NCBI RefSeq assembly: GCF_015832195.1
Contig: NC_052027.1
Span: 3,162,001 to 3,226,000 of the forward strand
DNA: 64,000 nt
Reading direction: 5' to 3'
DNA from: Motacilla alba alba
Taxonomy: Eukaryota > Chordata > Aves > Passeriformes > Motacillidae
Position 1 is the first letter of the stretch. Each line of letters opens with the position of its first letter. Positions 33,201 to 45,511 of this stretch are shown piece after piece. The notes under the pieces were generated by a model. It saw only the letters and a list, made by a program, of their open reading frames with translations. It was not told where the DNA came from and made no database searches. Position numbers and translations under genes: made by a program.

Positions 33201-34436
33201 CACTTCTCTGCCTCCATGGATTCAGCTGGACAAAGCCCCAAGCACCGAGCAGCCCTTAAAATGGATGTCTCAGCTTTCTCAGCCTAATTGCAAGTGGGAA
33301 TTTCTCACAAAGCAGCCACTCCTCTCCTGCTGGTCCTCCGAGTTCCTGTGCATGCCTGAATCTGTGTTGGCCCTTCCCCTCTGACAGGAGCACTACAGCC
33401 GTGGAGGACTCCTGGAATTTGGCATTGGAGCAGGGGAAAAAAAATACAGATACTGTGTATTTGTACAGTGACAAACCAGCTGGACTATCTGTGTGATTTT
33501 GTGCAGCACCAAGAGGAAAAAAGAACATGCTTTTGTACATGGCAGACTAATTTGGAGAACCTGCCACTGTCCCTGCAGAGAAATGCTTGTTTGCTCCTCA
33601 AATCCCACAGAATGAGCTTGTTCAGCACTCCCTCCTCTCCTCTCCTCCCTCCTCCCCAGTGCCACAGGGCATTGGTGACTGAACCTAGAGCCTCAGATTC
33701 GAATTCCCTTCACCAGGGCAGTTCCTCCTCTGGGGACCAATGCCAGAATCTCAGACATTGGGTCACAACCTGCTAAGGCAGGGCATGCCTCACTGACACA
33801 CGCACAGAGGACATCACATTACCCCTTTCCATCTCCTTATTTCATATGCCCCATCAAGAGAGTAATTTCTTTTATTTTTCTTTTTTTTTTTTTTAATTCT
33901 AGCAAATTACTGCAAAAAGCAACAGACAACTCCAGAGGCTGAGCACAGGCTCATGCATCATTTTCATATCTTTTTTTAATTAATTAATGTCTGTGCTGAA
34001 TGAAAGAATTTATAACCACACTCAGGTTTCCCAAGAAATCATCCTAGCAGCATGTTCACTGAATCAGCAGGAAAAACGAATAAACAAAATGAAATCAGAA
34101 AATAAAAGCAGTATCTAAATGAAAGCCAGAGGAGCTGAAAAGAACCATGAGATTATAATCTTAAATTAAAACCACAGCGAGGGCAATATAAAAGATATTC
34201 TAATCACTACATCCAATTAAATGAAGTAAATCACTAAAGCATGTTAAGTGCCTTAACTATTATAATAATTAAGAATCAAACAGAAATCAAGCATCTCTGC
34301 AAGACTGATGATGCACATTAGTGCACAGGGAATGCTGGCTCCCATCTGAATGCAGAGGCAGAGCAGAAAACATTTCCTGGTGCCCAGGCCAGCGAGGGTG
34401 AGAGGGTGAGGGTCCAGGAGAGAAAGAAGACAAAAT
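24299..34436. other. Intergenic, no gene seen (about 10 kb)
   Basis: No exon, RNA gene or clear transposon can be supported. Open frames up to 173 codons (26,525-27,046; 28,518-29,015) show no domain and no conserved pattern. GC-rich unique stretches (26,200-26,500; 28,560-29,100; 31,200-31,560) alternate with AT-rich complex stretches (28,130-28,480; 30,640-31,060; 31,590-32,340; 33,880-34,260) that may be conserved noncoding elements. A 30-bp direct repeat (GTTGTAGTACATATTAAA) occurs at about 31,802 and 31,835. Confidence 0.55.
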
Positions 34437-34556
34437 ACTTTTCTACCTCCATGGAGGTAGAAAAAATATAGATAGATAGACACATAGATAGATAGAGAGA
34501 CAGATAGATAGATAGATAGAGGTAGATAAAAGTAGATTAAAAACTTTTCTACCTCC
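34437..34556. repeat. GATA microsatellite bounded by a palindrome and direct repeats
   Basis: Imperfect (GATA)n fills 34,468-34,522. A perfect 26-bp palindrome centred at 34,451/34,452 (arms TTTTCTACCTCCA) lies to its left. ACTTTTCTACCTCC recurs on the right at 34,543, so the array sits between two direct copies of the same 14-mer. Confidence 0.88.
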
Positions 34557-34578
34557 TCCCAGTGGGAGAAGGGGTGTC

Positions 34579-34584
34579 CCACAG
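34579..34584. repeat. Target-site duplication CCACAG (left copy)
   Basis: CCACAG at 34,579-34,584 is repeated exactly at 35,261-35,266 on the far side of the LTR. Confidence 0.88.
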
Positions 34585-35260
34585 TGTCGGAATCCAGAAC
34601 ATCCCTCTGGGTGTCCTGGATGGCCAGAGCTGCTGGCAGGAGGCTCTGAGACCCTGGCATGCAGCCAAAGACACACGTGGGGTTTTGATCTTAGCCCGTG
34701 TAGCAAGTTACTAACTCTGTATGAAGAATTACAAGCCACACACACACAAAAGTTTAGATAGCATAGTAGAGATAATCACGAAGTGAAAGGAAGGATTTTT
34801 GAGTGCTGTACAGGGGGGTTTTAAGCCTTGTACGCAGGGGTCCAAGTTTTGTACATGGGGGTCAGGAGATCTAAGATGGAGGGACTTGGGTGTGCCCTGT
34901 CCTCTTTCTTTCTCCTTCCCAGCCTCCATGTCTTTGGTGATGTTGGCACTCACAGATTGGTCTAGAGTAGAAAGTCACCATTCAATATAGATAGTAGGTA
35001 TTGGAGAAAAAGTATAAACATGTAGTACGTAATATATGATATAAAAGATAGCACCAGCCCCCTGGGAGGGCAGTGTGCCTTTGTCTGAGCTGCTGAACAG
35101 GCCACAGCAGTTCAGGGAGAAGAATCTTTTAGATAACCAACAATAAACAACCTTGAGAACAGACAACAGAAGACTACTGAGTCTTTCTTCGAAGGCACGG
35201 GTTGGAGGAGGGACTTTTCCATCTTTCGGGGTCATCCCAATCCAGGGGTGAAACCCCACA
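34585..35260 (+). mobile_element. Solo LTR, ERVK-type, with perfect target duplication
   Basis: This 676-bp element begins TGTCGGAATCCAGAAC and ends GGGGTGAAACCCCACA. It has TG/CA termini and 6-bp CCACAG duplications. A TATAAAAG-like promoter motif (GATATAAAAGATAG, about 35,038) and AATAAA near 35,141 mark U3 and R in plus orientation. It looks intact and young. The similarity to passerine ERVK LTRs is from memory. No viral coding sequence is present. Confidence 0.9.
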
Positions 35261-35452
35261 CCACAGTGTCCCTGAGGTGAACAGATCCTGCACAGGAGCA
35301 GGGTCCAGCCCTCCTCCCTCAGGAGACAAGCCACCAGGAATCTGATGAGAACTTCCACAAAAAGCATTATTCTGAGACTGCAGGCTGTGGGCAAGCAGAG
35401 CTCTGTACGCTTTGGTGTCTCACTGTGGGCAGCTCCAAAGCATGAACCAGAA

Positions 35453-35745
35453 CCAGAGAATCTTGGTTTGGGTTGGGAAGGAACTTTAATGACCATTGAG
35501 CCCAACCCCTGTGCCATGGGCAGGGACAGCTCCAGCCAGGTCAGGCTGTGCTGTCCAACCTCATCTTCCACAATTCCCGGGATGGAGCATCCACCACCAT
35601 CCTGGGAAGCTGCTCCAGTGCCTCACAACCCTCACTGTAAAACAATTCTTCATTAAACCCAGTTTAAATCTACCTTCTCTTAATTTAAAACCATTAACCT
35701 TGCCCTGTTGTCACTGATCTCTGCAATGTAGAACAACACCCTGTG
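35453..35745 (-). mobile_element. CR1 element, 3' part
   Basis: GAATCTTGGTTTGGGTTGGG, CCATTGAGCCCAACCCCTGT, CCAGGTCAGGCTGTGCTGTC-like and TTCTTCATTAAACCCAGTTT segments give a minus-strand CR1 3' region. It is diverged and its right edge is not sharp. Confidence 0.85.
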
Positions 35746-38700
35746 GCTCAGGGATGGCACCACCAAACCCTTCCACAAAAATGTGGATTATTGTCCAAAT
35801 CCACCCAGCACATCCTCAGCACAGGGATAAAATCCAGCACAGGCAAGGACCTGAGGATCATGTACAGCTCCTCATTAAGTTACAGACAGTGATGCTCCTA
35901 TCTTAAATCCGTCTGAGGCCGTGCATGGGTGATAGATATTTTAATTAGCAAAATTAGCAACCAAGAAGTACAATTTAGACACAAGATTTATCTGCGAGTG
36001 GTAATTCCCCAACTTTTCTGCAGTAGCTGGGGCTTAGCCTTCTGAATACAGAATGGAAACAGTGAACACACACAAACCTCATTGACGACTTCCCTACTTC
36101 CTGAGAGTTTTATAATTTAATGTTTTTTTTCCCAATTCAGATCATTCCTGCTTAAACAAGAGCCATTTTAACTAAATCATGCTCAGCTGGGATTTCCCAG
36201 CCTTCAGGAAGACATGCTTAATATTGCAGGATAGCTGAAATCAGGTGAACTCTAAAATTAGAGTCAAAAGTGAACTGTCTAGACAAAATGTACTCATATT
36301 TGGGGAGAATAGCTAACGACAGAATCCAGGGAGGAAAACTGGTCCTGCTGGAGTTCTCTGCTGCACAAAGAGGCCCTGAAGGGCAGCAGGAGGTGCTCAG
36401 GAAATGCAGTGAGCACACCTAGAAGGGATCATTTGCACTATGTTTTATCATTTTTTCCTAATAATCTGGAGAGTTAATTCAGCCCCTTTGCCCTGCACTT
36501 CGGGGAGGAGGAATAGTATTTGAAGGATCAAGACATGCTGAATTTTATAAGTAGGGTTTTTAAACAGTTCTCCCTCTACTTTCATTTTACACACTTGAAA
36601 GTTGGTAGATGAAAAACTCACTGAGAAAATACAAAACTGAACAACTGAAACATTGATTTATTTTTTTCCCATTCTTCTTCATATTTGTTTTCTTTGTAAG
36701 AAGAACACATTGAAGAGCTCAGTGTGGGATTTCATGTCTATCTCAGGGAAGTAATCCCTCCCACACTCATTGTATGGGAGGGAAGGGAACTCAGCAGCAG
36801 TGAAGAGCTGCTCCTTCCAGTGCATTGCTGGCAAGGAAATAACAGCTGCACATTGAGCACAACAGTCCGGGCTAAAACTATAAAATATCTGCAGTACATC
36901 TTGGTCTGTCTGGGAAAAAAAAAGGGAAACCTGTTAGGGAGGGTTCCAGGCTGTTCTGGCAGCAGGGAAGGGTTTGGAGAGGAACATGAGCAACCTGCAG
37001 CCTGCAAAGACCAGGGCACCACTTAGCCAGGACCAAAAGTTTAATTAACAAGGACCAAAAGTTTGATTAACGAGGACCAAAAGTTTAATCAACAAGGTGT
37101 GACACTCCCAACTCTGCAGTTCCATTTGCAATATCACTTTCAAGCAGCTCGTTTTCCCCCAGTCCATCTCACAATCACTTTTGTGTCTTCAGCCATAGAA
37201 CTATTAAAATTCCACAGTGTTGGACCAAGTGCAGGTAATTTCACTGGCAAAACTGACCCTTGAATCCTTCCTGTGCTACACTCCCAAAGCATAACCTGCT
37301 CCAACCCTGGTGCTGAGGCATCCTGGCAGCCTTCAGCTCTCCCAGAAACCAGAGGATTCCCCCCAAACTGCTGGCACTGTCCCTCACCACCCCCGAGCCA
37401 GTGGTGCTGAGCCCTGTCCCACCACCAGTTTCTTGGTCCCTGCACAAACACCAGGTGGAAAATGCTGTTCAAGAGCACACCTTGCACTGAAGCCCCCAGA
37501 AAGCAGGAGAATCCAGCCCTGAGCTGCCCCTCAGGTGTGTGGTGGGAAGGGGTTTAAAACCAGGGAGCAGCAGGCTCCTTTCCAGGGCAGATGGAATATT
37601 GACACCTTATCAAACATGTGCTCTGAGCTGGAGCTTCCAGACCAGCCTAGAGCCCCACTGAGAGGATTTACAGGATGATGCTGCATTAAAAAAAACCTGC
37701 AAGTCAAAGACCAAAAGCAACAACAAAAAAGTGCCAACATTAATCCAAAAAGGCTTAGGAGAGGAATCCCTTCAAAACAGATACCCACAATCCAATTCAG
37801 ACTCTCTCAGTTTTAACACAAAAAACTGCAAACTACAATGGAGAAGAAAATCCCAGAGCCCTGGAGACAGCCTTGGCCTCCAGTGCTTGTGCCACACCAC
37901 GAGTGAGGCTCCACTCCTTGGGTTTGAGGGTTATTATTGTGTAACTGGGTGTTCCCCCCAGTTACCTGCTGCTCCCCCAGTTGGCCAGAGTGATGCTCCA
38001 GACCCTGCTGTGCTTCCAGAGCCCCTGACTGCTGTGGCAGGTGGGTTCAGCCTCCCACAGGCCCCTTCCCAGCCTGCCTCCTGCATTATCTGGATCATGT
38101 AAGCCCTCAAATTCTCATCCCCAAGGATTTCTCCAGCCTCCCAGGCCTTTCAAACACTTCCTCTCTCAAGAACCTCCACTTATCTGTGAGAATATTTTAC
38201 CTTTCACCACATAAAGCTTGGATTTCTCTACGTTTGAACTTCAGTCTGCTTTATTTTATCTTTTAATATATCTCGGTGTCTTTTACAGTTCCTGGTTATA
38301 TTATTATGCATTTGAGCAGGTCTCCCCTAAGGAATGACCTTATCTGTGGGTATTAAAGCCTGACAGCTTTCAGCTGTTCTTTTACTGCTGGATTTGTTCT
38401 TTGGGCTGGGGAAGGGCAGGTTCAGTGCAGAACCAGTAAACATCTGCTGAGACTTAACCCCTTGCACAGGCTCTGACTACAAGGCCTTGCATAATTTCTC
38501 TGCCCTTTCTTTCCTTAAATTAGCCCAAGAAAGAAAAACCTGCATCTCCAGCAACATTTTGGAAGCCTGGCATTTCAGAAACGAGGGTTGCAGGACAGGA
38601 GGATTTGGTCATGTGTGATTACTGCCCCAGGTCAGACACACCAACCAACATGCCAAATACAGATGCCAACAGCAATAAGGCAGTGGCCAGCCCCTAAATG

Positions 38701-39295
38701 TGCTCCCATTTAAATTAAAAAATGTTATTTTACATTTAGTATTTCAACTCATCAAAAATATATCCCTATTAATGGGATTCTGGGCACCCTCATTGCATAT
38801 TCTGCTTTCTAAGCCCCATAAATTGGGATCCTGAACGCTGCCTGGTGACAGGGAGTTCTTTAGGGTTCCTCTATACAGCACTGCTCTTCCCATTAAATTT
38901 CCAATAAAGCATTTCCATTTTTATAACTGAAACCCCAGAAACAGCACTGGAGGAACCCAGCATTTAACTCTTAAATTTAACACAAACTATTTTGCTCGGC
39001 ATGAAAGCTTTTTAAAATTACTCCAGTGCAGATTGTGCTTTACTCTTGTACTTGGTGAGCTTAATATGTCCATGGCAACTGATGAATATTCCTGCTGCTC
39101 CTGCTATAAATAACAAACCTATTTGGCAAAGTCTGAGATGTAAATATTAAATCCAGCACAAAGGCAATGTTCTGTCCCTTCTTTTGCTCCCTTCTGAGTT
39201 AGGAGCGGGTTATTTCCAAGTAGATCACAACATTGCAGAAACCACCCCTTTTGACTGACACTGCTTTCAACGCCAATCACACTTTTGGGGCTGGG
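35746..39295. other. Intergenic, no gene seen
   Basis: The sequence is unique. It includes three 24-bp tandem units at 37,029-37,098. Open frames (up to 123 codons) have no domain content. The AT-rich parts at 35,920-36,200 and 38,690-39,120 are complex, not simple repeats. Confidence 0.55.
37029..37098. repeat. Three tandem 24-bp units
   Basis: AGGACCAAAAGTTTAATTAA, AGGACCAAAAGTTTGATTAA and AGGACCAAAAGTTTAATCAA, each followed by C and one or two bases, are repeated three times in tandem. Confidence 0.92.
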
Positions 39296-39757
39296 GAGAT
39301 GCTGTGTAGGGCCAGGCTGGCTGCAGCAGCATTCCCAGAACATTTGGGATCACAGTGATGCTGTGTAAGGCCAGGCTGGCTGCAGCAGCATTCCCAGAAC
39401 ATTTGGGATCAGGGTGATGCTGTATAAGGCTGGGCTGGCTGCAGCAGCATTCCCAGAACACTTGGGATCACAGTGATGCTGTGTAGGGCCAGGCTGGCTG
39501 CAGCAGCATTCCCAGAACATTTGGGATCACAGTGATGCTGTGTAGGGCCAGGCTGGCTGCAGCAGCATTCCCAGAACATTTGGGATCAGGGTGATGCTGT
39601 GTAAGGCCAGGCTGGCTGCAGCAGCATTCCCAGAACATTTGGGATCAGGGTGATGCTGTGTAGGGCCAGGCTGGCTGCAGCAGCATTCCCAGAACATTTG
39701 GGATCAGGGTGATGCTGTGTAGGGCCAGGCTGGCTGCAGCAGCATTCCCAGAACCAG
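39296..39757. repeat. 59-bp minisatellite, about 8 copies
   Basis: Units begin GCTGTGTAGGGCCAGGCTGG at 39,301, 39,360, 39,419, 39,478, 39,537, 39,596, 39,655 and 39,714, an exact 59-bp period. Copies vary at a few sites (TAGGG/TAAGG; CACAGTG/CAGGGTG). Because 59 is not a multiple of three and lacks stops on the minus strand, it creates misleading long minus-strand open frames. Confidence 0.97.
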
Positions 39758-40287
39758 GAGAGCTCCACAGTCCCAGCACTGAGGTGGCACAATCAGAGCA
39801 CAGCTTCTGGAGAGCCCCCAGAATTTGTGGCTCTGTTTTCAGAAACTTCAAGGCAGAGTCTCACCTGCAGGAGCACATGGGCAGCTGGGTCACTATTTTT
39901 CATGTGCAAATTAGGCTTGAGGGCATGCAAAAGGAGCCAGTGCCCCTCCCAACAGATGGTGGCATGGAGTGAGAGCCTGTGTGGAAATGCAGCTTTGGGG
40001 CAGTGCCAGGGGCTGCACACACTCAGGAGAGCTGAGCTCAGCCACAGCACTGCTGGGTTTGGGAAGTCACATCCCGTTCAATCTGCACACATTCCTGCTC
40101 CTCTTGGCCATGGTCCCGCTCTGGTGAGGAGCCTTGCTGGCATGGAGCACTGCAGGAGCAGGGCATGGTGGCAATGTGCCATGGCTCCTCCTGGCCAGCC
40201 TGGTGCCAGCCCGAGGGGCAGGGACAGCCAGCAGAGCTGTCACCTCCCCCGCTCGGCTGTGGCCAAGGCTGGCTGGGGTGCTAATTG
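39758..40287. other. Unique intergenic sequence
   Basis: This is GC-rich unique sequence between the 59-bp minisatellite and the LTR. A 161-codon open frame at 39,827 has no recognisable domain. Confidence 0.5.
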
Positions 40288-40729
40288 TGGTGCCTTAGGA
40301 TTTCAGCTTTGATATTTTTCATCTGTCTGTAACCCTGCAGTTCTTTAGTGTGTGACTCCAAACCCCACACACAGTGGGAGCTGCTGCTTTCCCATTGGGG
40401 GCAGACACAGCAATTCCTCTCCAGGCCTGGCAATCAAGGACACCTCACTGCCCCAGGCCCCAGGGATGGGAACAAAAGGGAGCTGGGGCAGCAAACTGGG
40501 GCTCAATGACTTCATTAGCTGGAGCTGGAATTGGCAGATGAACCCCCAAGATGCAAATGGACCAAACTGATCAAAGTGTGCAAACCCTGAGCCATCAGCC
40601 ATTTTTGGGTGCAGCCCCTGGAGGGCTTTGCCTGCCCTAAATGTACCTGAAGGCCTTCAATAAATAAACAGCTTTTTATTCCCTTAATTCTGCCTGGCCT
40701 CTGTTTTTAGGTAGCCCCAAAAGGCATCA
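40288..40729 (+). mobile_element. Solo LTR with 4-bp target duplication (ERV1-like), plus copy
   Basis: The element starts TGGTGCCTTAGGATTTCAGC and ends CCCAAAAGGCATCA, with matching inverted ends (TGRTGCCTT/AAGGCATCA). ATTG at 40,284-40,287 and 40,730-40,733 flank it. AATAAATAAA lies near 40,662. It is 442 bp long and about 97% identical by eye to the inverted copy at 48,971. Four-base duplications are typical of gammaretrovirus-like (ERV1) integrases. Confidence 0.87.
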
Positions 40730-40995
40730 ATTGCTTTTGAAGGATTCAGATCAGCTGAACAGCCCAGAATCCACCTCGGTGCCCATCCCTGGCTCAGGGC
40801 TGGGTGCTGCTGGCAGGAGCATCCCCAGGAGCCAGGGCATTGTCCCAAGGGCTGCTCAGAAGCAGCTTCCTAAATCCCCTCCCTGGCACTCTGCACCCTC
40901 TGCCCATCAGGCTGGCATGTCCCCACCCCAGACCTGCCAGCTCTGGAGAGACACCTCACAGGGCAACAGCTGGGTGAAATGGGCATGGAAAACGA

Positions 40996-41335
40996 GCCTA
41001 AACCCACACCCTAAACCTGCACCCTAAACACACATCCTAAACCTGCACCCCAAACCCACATCCTAAACCTGCACCCTAAACACACATCCTAAACCTGCGC
41101 CCCAAACCCGCACCCCAAAACCACACCCTAAACCTACACCCTAAACCCACACCCTAAACCTGCACCCCAAATCCACATCCTAAACCTGCACCCCAAACCC
41201 ACACCCTAAACCTACACCCTAAACCTGCACCCCAAACCTGCACCACAAATCCATATCGTAAACCTGCACCCCAAACCCACATCCTAAACCTGCACCTAAA
41301 CCCACACCCCAAACCCACATCCTAAACCAACCTGC
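40996..41335. repeat. 13-bp minisatellite (CCTGCACCCTAAA-like)
   Basis: About 25 imperfect copies of a 13-mer alternate between CCTGCACCCTAAA, CCCACATCCTAAA and CCTGCACCCCAAA. Each unit contains a telomere-like CCCTAAA or a variant, but the 13-bp period is not telomeric (CCCTAA)n. Confidence 0.95.
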
Positions 41336-43199
41336 ACCTTTAATGAAACTAAAGCAACTCTGGCTGTAGCACAGAATTGCTGGGAGCTTCACTGGACCCA
41401 TCCATAACCTGGATTCCGTGGATTAATTTTTTTTAAAAAGGGTATTATTTTATGCAAAGTAATTAGATGGACAGGGAAAACACCAACTTTTCTTATAGCA
41501 ATGCCTCTGTAAACTGCCCCAGTGGAATGGATGGGACAGTTCAGGATTTCAGACTCTGTTCTGCATGACTGAGGGTTGCAAGGTCTGGGATATGCTTGGG
41601 CAGCTGGCCCTGGGAAATCAAACACAACTGCAGATATTGGGGTGGAGAAGAGATGAAAGCTTTCATCCTATAAAAGGGAACAGCAGCTAAAGACCATCAT
41701 GAAAAATAAATGCATGAAAAACATGTGATTTGCACATTTGGTTGCTAGTCTCCTCCCTACACAGCCTAAACAAGGATAAAAATAAGATTATAATTCATCC
41801 ACATTTAACACCAATTTAATTTCTGACAGGATCTTTTACTAGAATAATTTATTTTCATTTAAGATCTGCATGTGGGAACCTATTGACTACCAAAAGCTGA
41901 AAAAAGCTGTTCTTCAGCTTCCTCTGCAAGGTAAACCCTTGCAGCAATGGAGCATTCTGAGAAAATAAAACCCTGGGCTGAAATTTCCCTCAGGAAAAGC
42001 TCCTGCAGGGAGTGTTGAAGGAGAGGTAACACTGAACAATAAATGGAGTATTTCCATATTCCAGACTCTCTGCTACTGAGAGTGGAAGACTGGAGGTGTT
42101 CTGCAGCACAGCCAAGGAAAACATGAGATCTGCTCATTCCTTTAATAGCAATTACAGGTAATTAATCGAAGAGAACTCTTCCCCTGCACCCAGCAGGCAG
42201 CTCCAGGCTCAAGGTGAGGGCGAGCTTCCTAAATTCTGCTGCACTCAACAAAGCTGCAACACTTAAATCCTCCTCTGAATCTTGCCCTGGGCCATCTTGA
42301 ATGCACAAACAGATGCAGAATGAGCCTTTCCACTGTGCAAACACCTCTCAAGAGCATATCCACCTTCCAAACAGCTTTGCATTTTGTTTACTGAGTTTTA
42401 TTGTCCCTGCTTCCCAAGTGCCTGCTTTGGAAATCTCTGCTGCTTCCCCTGCTGTTGCTAATTTCACCTGTTTGGGCTGTTTTAAGTTTCTTTTCACCAG
42501 CAAGAGTCTTTGAATTCTCTATTAATGGCAGAATGTTCACATCATTACCCCACAGGCATTCCCGAATCAGGCATTCCCATTCTGCCTCATCCCCCCTTCT
42601 CCCTGGCCCTGCCAGCACCCATTCCCCTCTGCTGGGGCTGGGCTGCAGCTCTGCAGCTCTGCTGAGTTATTGCTCTGAGAGCGTAAGGAAGTCTTCCAGA
42701 GAAAAGGGATTTTACTGCAACAGTCACAAATTTATCTTTGTTCTTATCTACAGCCTTACCTGCAAGAAAATACCAGTGCAATATTTCAGTATACTGCTGC
42801 CAATTCTCATTGCCTGGATTAAACAGCCCCATTTTTCCCTAAATTGCCAGACTTCAAATATTTTATCACTCACGTTGTTTGAAAAAAGGTTATCCATGCA
42901 ACTACTAGGAGGAATTGTTGCTTGATCAACTGAACCAAGACAAGACAGAGGAATTCCCACTGTCCAGAACACCTGCAGCAGAGACCTCATCCCCAAAGGC
43001 CAAACTCAAATCATCTGCATCAGCTTATAATTGATTTTCTCCCCTAAATTACCAAGCCAGCAAAGAATCTGAAAAGGCAAGAGCTGCTGCTGCCACCTCT
43101 GGTTACTGCAGTTCTGTTTTATTTACCTGAGATTTCCATAGATGTGATTAAGTATTTGAACTCAATTAAAGGGCGTCATTCACTGGAAAATTCACAGCC
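41336..43199. other. Intergenic, no gene seen
   Basis: The sequence is unique with no repeat or gene recognised. A 174-codon open frame at 42,401 lacks domain features. Confidence 0.5.
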
Positions 43200-43452
43200 T
43201 CTGACCAGGCTGCTCCACTTGGAGCACTGGGAAAGAGATTTAGATCAGGTTTTAGGAAGAAACTCTTTACCACGAGGGAGCTGAGGCCCTGGCACAGGGT
43301 GCCCAGAGAAGCTGGGGCTGCCCCTGGATCCCTGGGAGTGTGCAAGGCCAGGCTGGACACTGGGGCTGGGAGCAGCCTGGGACAGTGGGAAAAGTCCCTG
43401 CCCATGGAAATGGGATGAACTTTAGGTCCTTCCCACCCCAGCCCATTCTGCT
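43200..43452 (+). mobile_element. CR1 element, 3' part
   Basis: AGATCAGGTTTTAGGAAGAA, TCTTTACCACGAGGGAGCTG, GGCACAGGGTGCCCAGAGAA, CTGGGAGCAGCCTGGGACAG and a final CCTTCCCACCCCAGCCCATTC are a plus-strand CR1 3' region. Confidence 0.9.
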
Positions 43453-45511
43453 TTAATGACTGTCACTCTTTGCCACAATTCTGCTTCCACCTGGGGAAGG
43501 GATTGACAGCACAACACCTCTCCCAGCACAAAACCCTCCCATTGCTTTGCATTTCCTGATGCACAACAACGTTTTCTGCTCTCTGCACTGTCAGTTCTGA
43601 GACTGTTTTACACCCCATAAATTCCACGATGTGCCCGAGCAAAGATGGACAAACCCTCGTCGTTTAGGACAACATACATTGAATTTCATGCACTTTTCAC
43701 TCTGCTTTTCCTAGAAAACATCTCAGTGTCATTGGGGCAGCGTGGCTCCTGCCTGCAGCTTCCACCCAGCACGGGGCTGGAGCTGGGCTGGAACCTGAGC
43801 TCAGGAAAACACAAACCCTGCCAAGGCCGCGGAGCCGCAGCTGCTCACGCTGAGCAGGGCCAGCACAGGCAGGGCTGGATCCCTGCAGGCTGCCCTGTGG
43901 AGTAAAGCAAAGTCAGGAAGGTCAGAAGCAAAATCTGAAGCAGATTTTTTCTGGTCTGAGTAGATGAACGTGCTGACAGCCCACGGTGCAGCCCCAGCTC
44001 CGGCTGTCAGCCCGCTCGCCGCCGTGCCTGACACAGGTAGAAAACTCAGCTACCAGAGATGCTCAGAGCTTCCATCCTCACCACTGAAAGGTGCTCCCAC
44101 TCTCCATTTCCCTGGATGCCTTGTGATCATTTCCAGCTGCTGTCCTGACCGTCAGTGGGCTCTGCAGGGTGAGCAGAGCAGGTTTTTTCCTCCTCCACGA
44201 GGCAGATGCTGCAAAGCCCGTGCCCTGTGCCAGGACATGGCAGATGTCCTGCAGGAAAGCCAGACACACTCCAGCTCTGTGCACTCAAAAGACCCTAAAG
44301 CTTCCCACATCCAGCACTTACACCGGCCACAGATCCTGTGTGTGGATGTGTTCCATGTCCCAGGCCTGCCCTAGGAACAGCGCAGCAGGAGGAAGGGCTG
44401 CAGGATGTGCAAGCACAAGTCAAGCTCCTGGCCCAGGCAGGAGTGGCACAGAGCTGGGGACTGGGGCTGCCAGGCCAGGAGCAAACACTGCTGTTCATGT
44501 GAGACAGGGGAAAATAATGAGTCCAGACCCTGATGGATGAATGCACAACAAAACAAAGCCCCAAATCCACATCCTCGTGCCCTGCTCTTCCTTCCCCTGC
44601 TCAGCCATTTCATGTACTTCCCCTCTGACAAATCTCTCCTTCCAGCACATTTTTATACCTTCCAGGCCTGACTAGCAGTCAAATTTATTTCCATAAATCC
44701 ACTGAAGTGTACATTTCTCTGCAGTTAATATTTCCTTTGCTAGCAGACATCTCCCATGTGTTTGAGCATTCAAAGCCACTTGCAAGCAGGCTTTGCTATC
44801 TCTCCTCAGCACGTGCAGCCAAATCCCAGCATGGGGTTTGTGGTGGGGAAGAGTCTAGCGTGGATTGAGGCTGAACAGAGAAATACTGTCACCAAAGAGA
44901 GAAAAAGAAAAAAAAGGAAAGAAAGAGGAGAAAAGATGACAAGAAGAAAAACTGACGCTGGAAAAATGCCAGCCTAGGACAGTCAGTCTTCAGGCTGGCA
45001 GCAGAAATGTCACTAAGGGCAAAAGGAAGAGGGTCTCTGATGACAGATGTGTGTACAGGTTTACACAGGGTTGATTAAAAAATAAACAACAATTAAAAAG
45101 TCACATTTCTCTCTGCTTAGCGTTGGTAACAATTTATGGCAATTCACTGGCACAACTGAGCAGAAGTTTATAGCCTGCAGTCAGAGAGAGCCCTTCACCT
45201 ACCCCACAGGTCAGAAAAGATGTAAAACTACCCAAACACCTGGGTTTCTCCTACCTGAGCTTTTCCCTCCCTCAGGGGTGACTCCTTCTCCTGGCACCAA
45301 ACTCAAAGACACCTTTGTCCAGGAGCAGGTCCCACCTTGGCAGGGTCAGGGCCTGTGGTGCTCCTCCACCACGAGCATCCCATGGTGCATCCCCCTCTTC
45401 CCAGGGCAGCCCTTCAGGGATGGCTCCATTGGCACTGGAGAGTCCGAAGAGAATTCAAACAAATTTCATTCAAATAAATTCAAATTTAGTGTCTTTCCAC
45501 AGTGATTAGAA
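43453..45511. other. Intergenic, no gene seen
   Basis: The sequence is unique. It includes a GC-rich part with several overlapping open frames (43,740-44,570), none with a domain, and a purine-rich stretch at 44,888-44,950. No CpG-island promoter can be argued by eye. Confidence 0.5.

Noticed and set aside
39267..39851. Several repeated minus-strand open frames with Cys/Ala-rich repeats
   Set aside because: These are the 59-bp minisatellite read in successive frames, not protein genes.
40996..41335. Interstitial telomere
   Set aside because: The CCCTAAA motif recurs but with a 13-bp period and frequent CCCCAAA and TCCTAAA variants, so it is a minisatellite rather than (CCCTAA)n.
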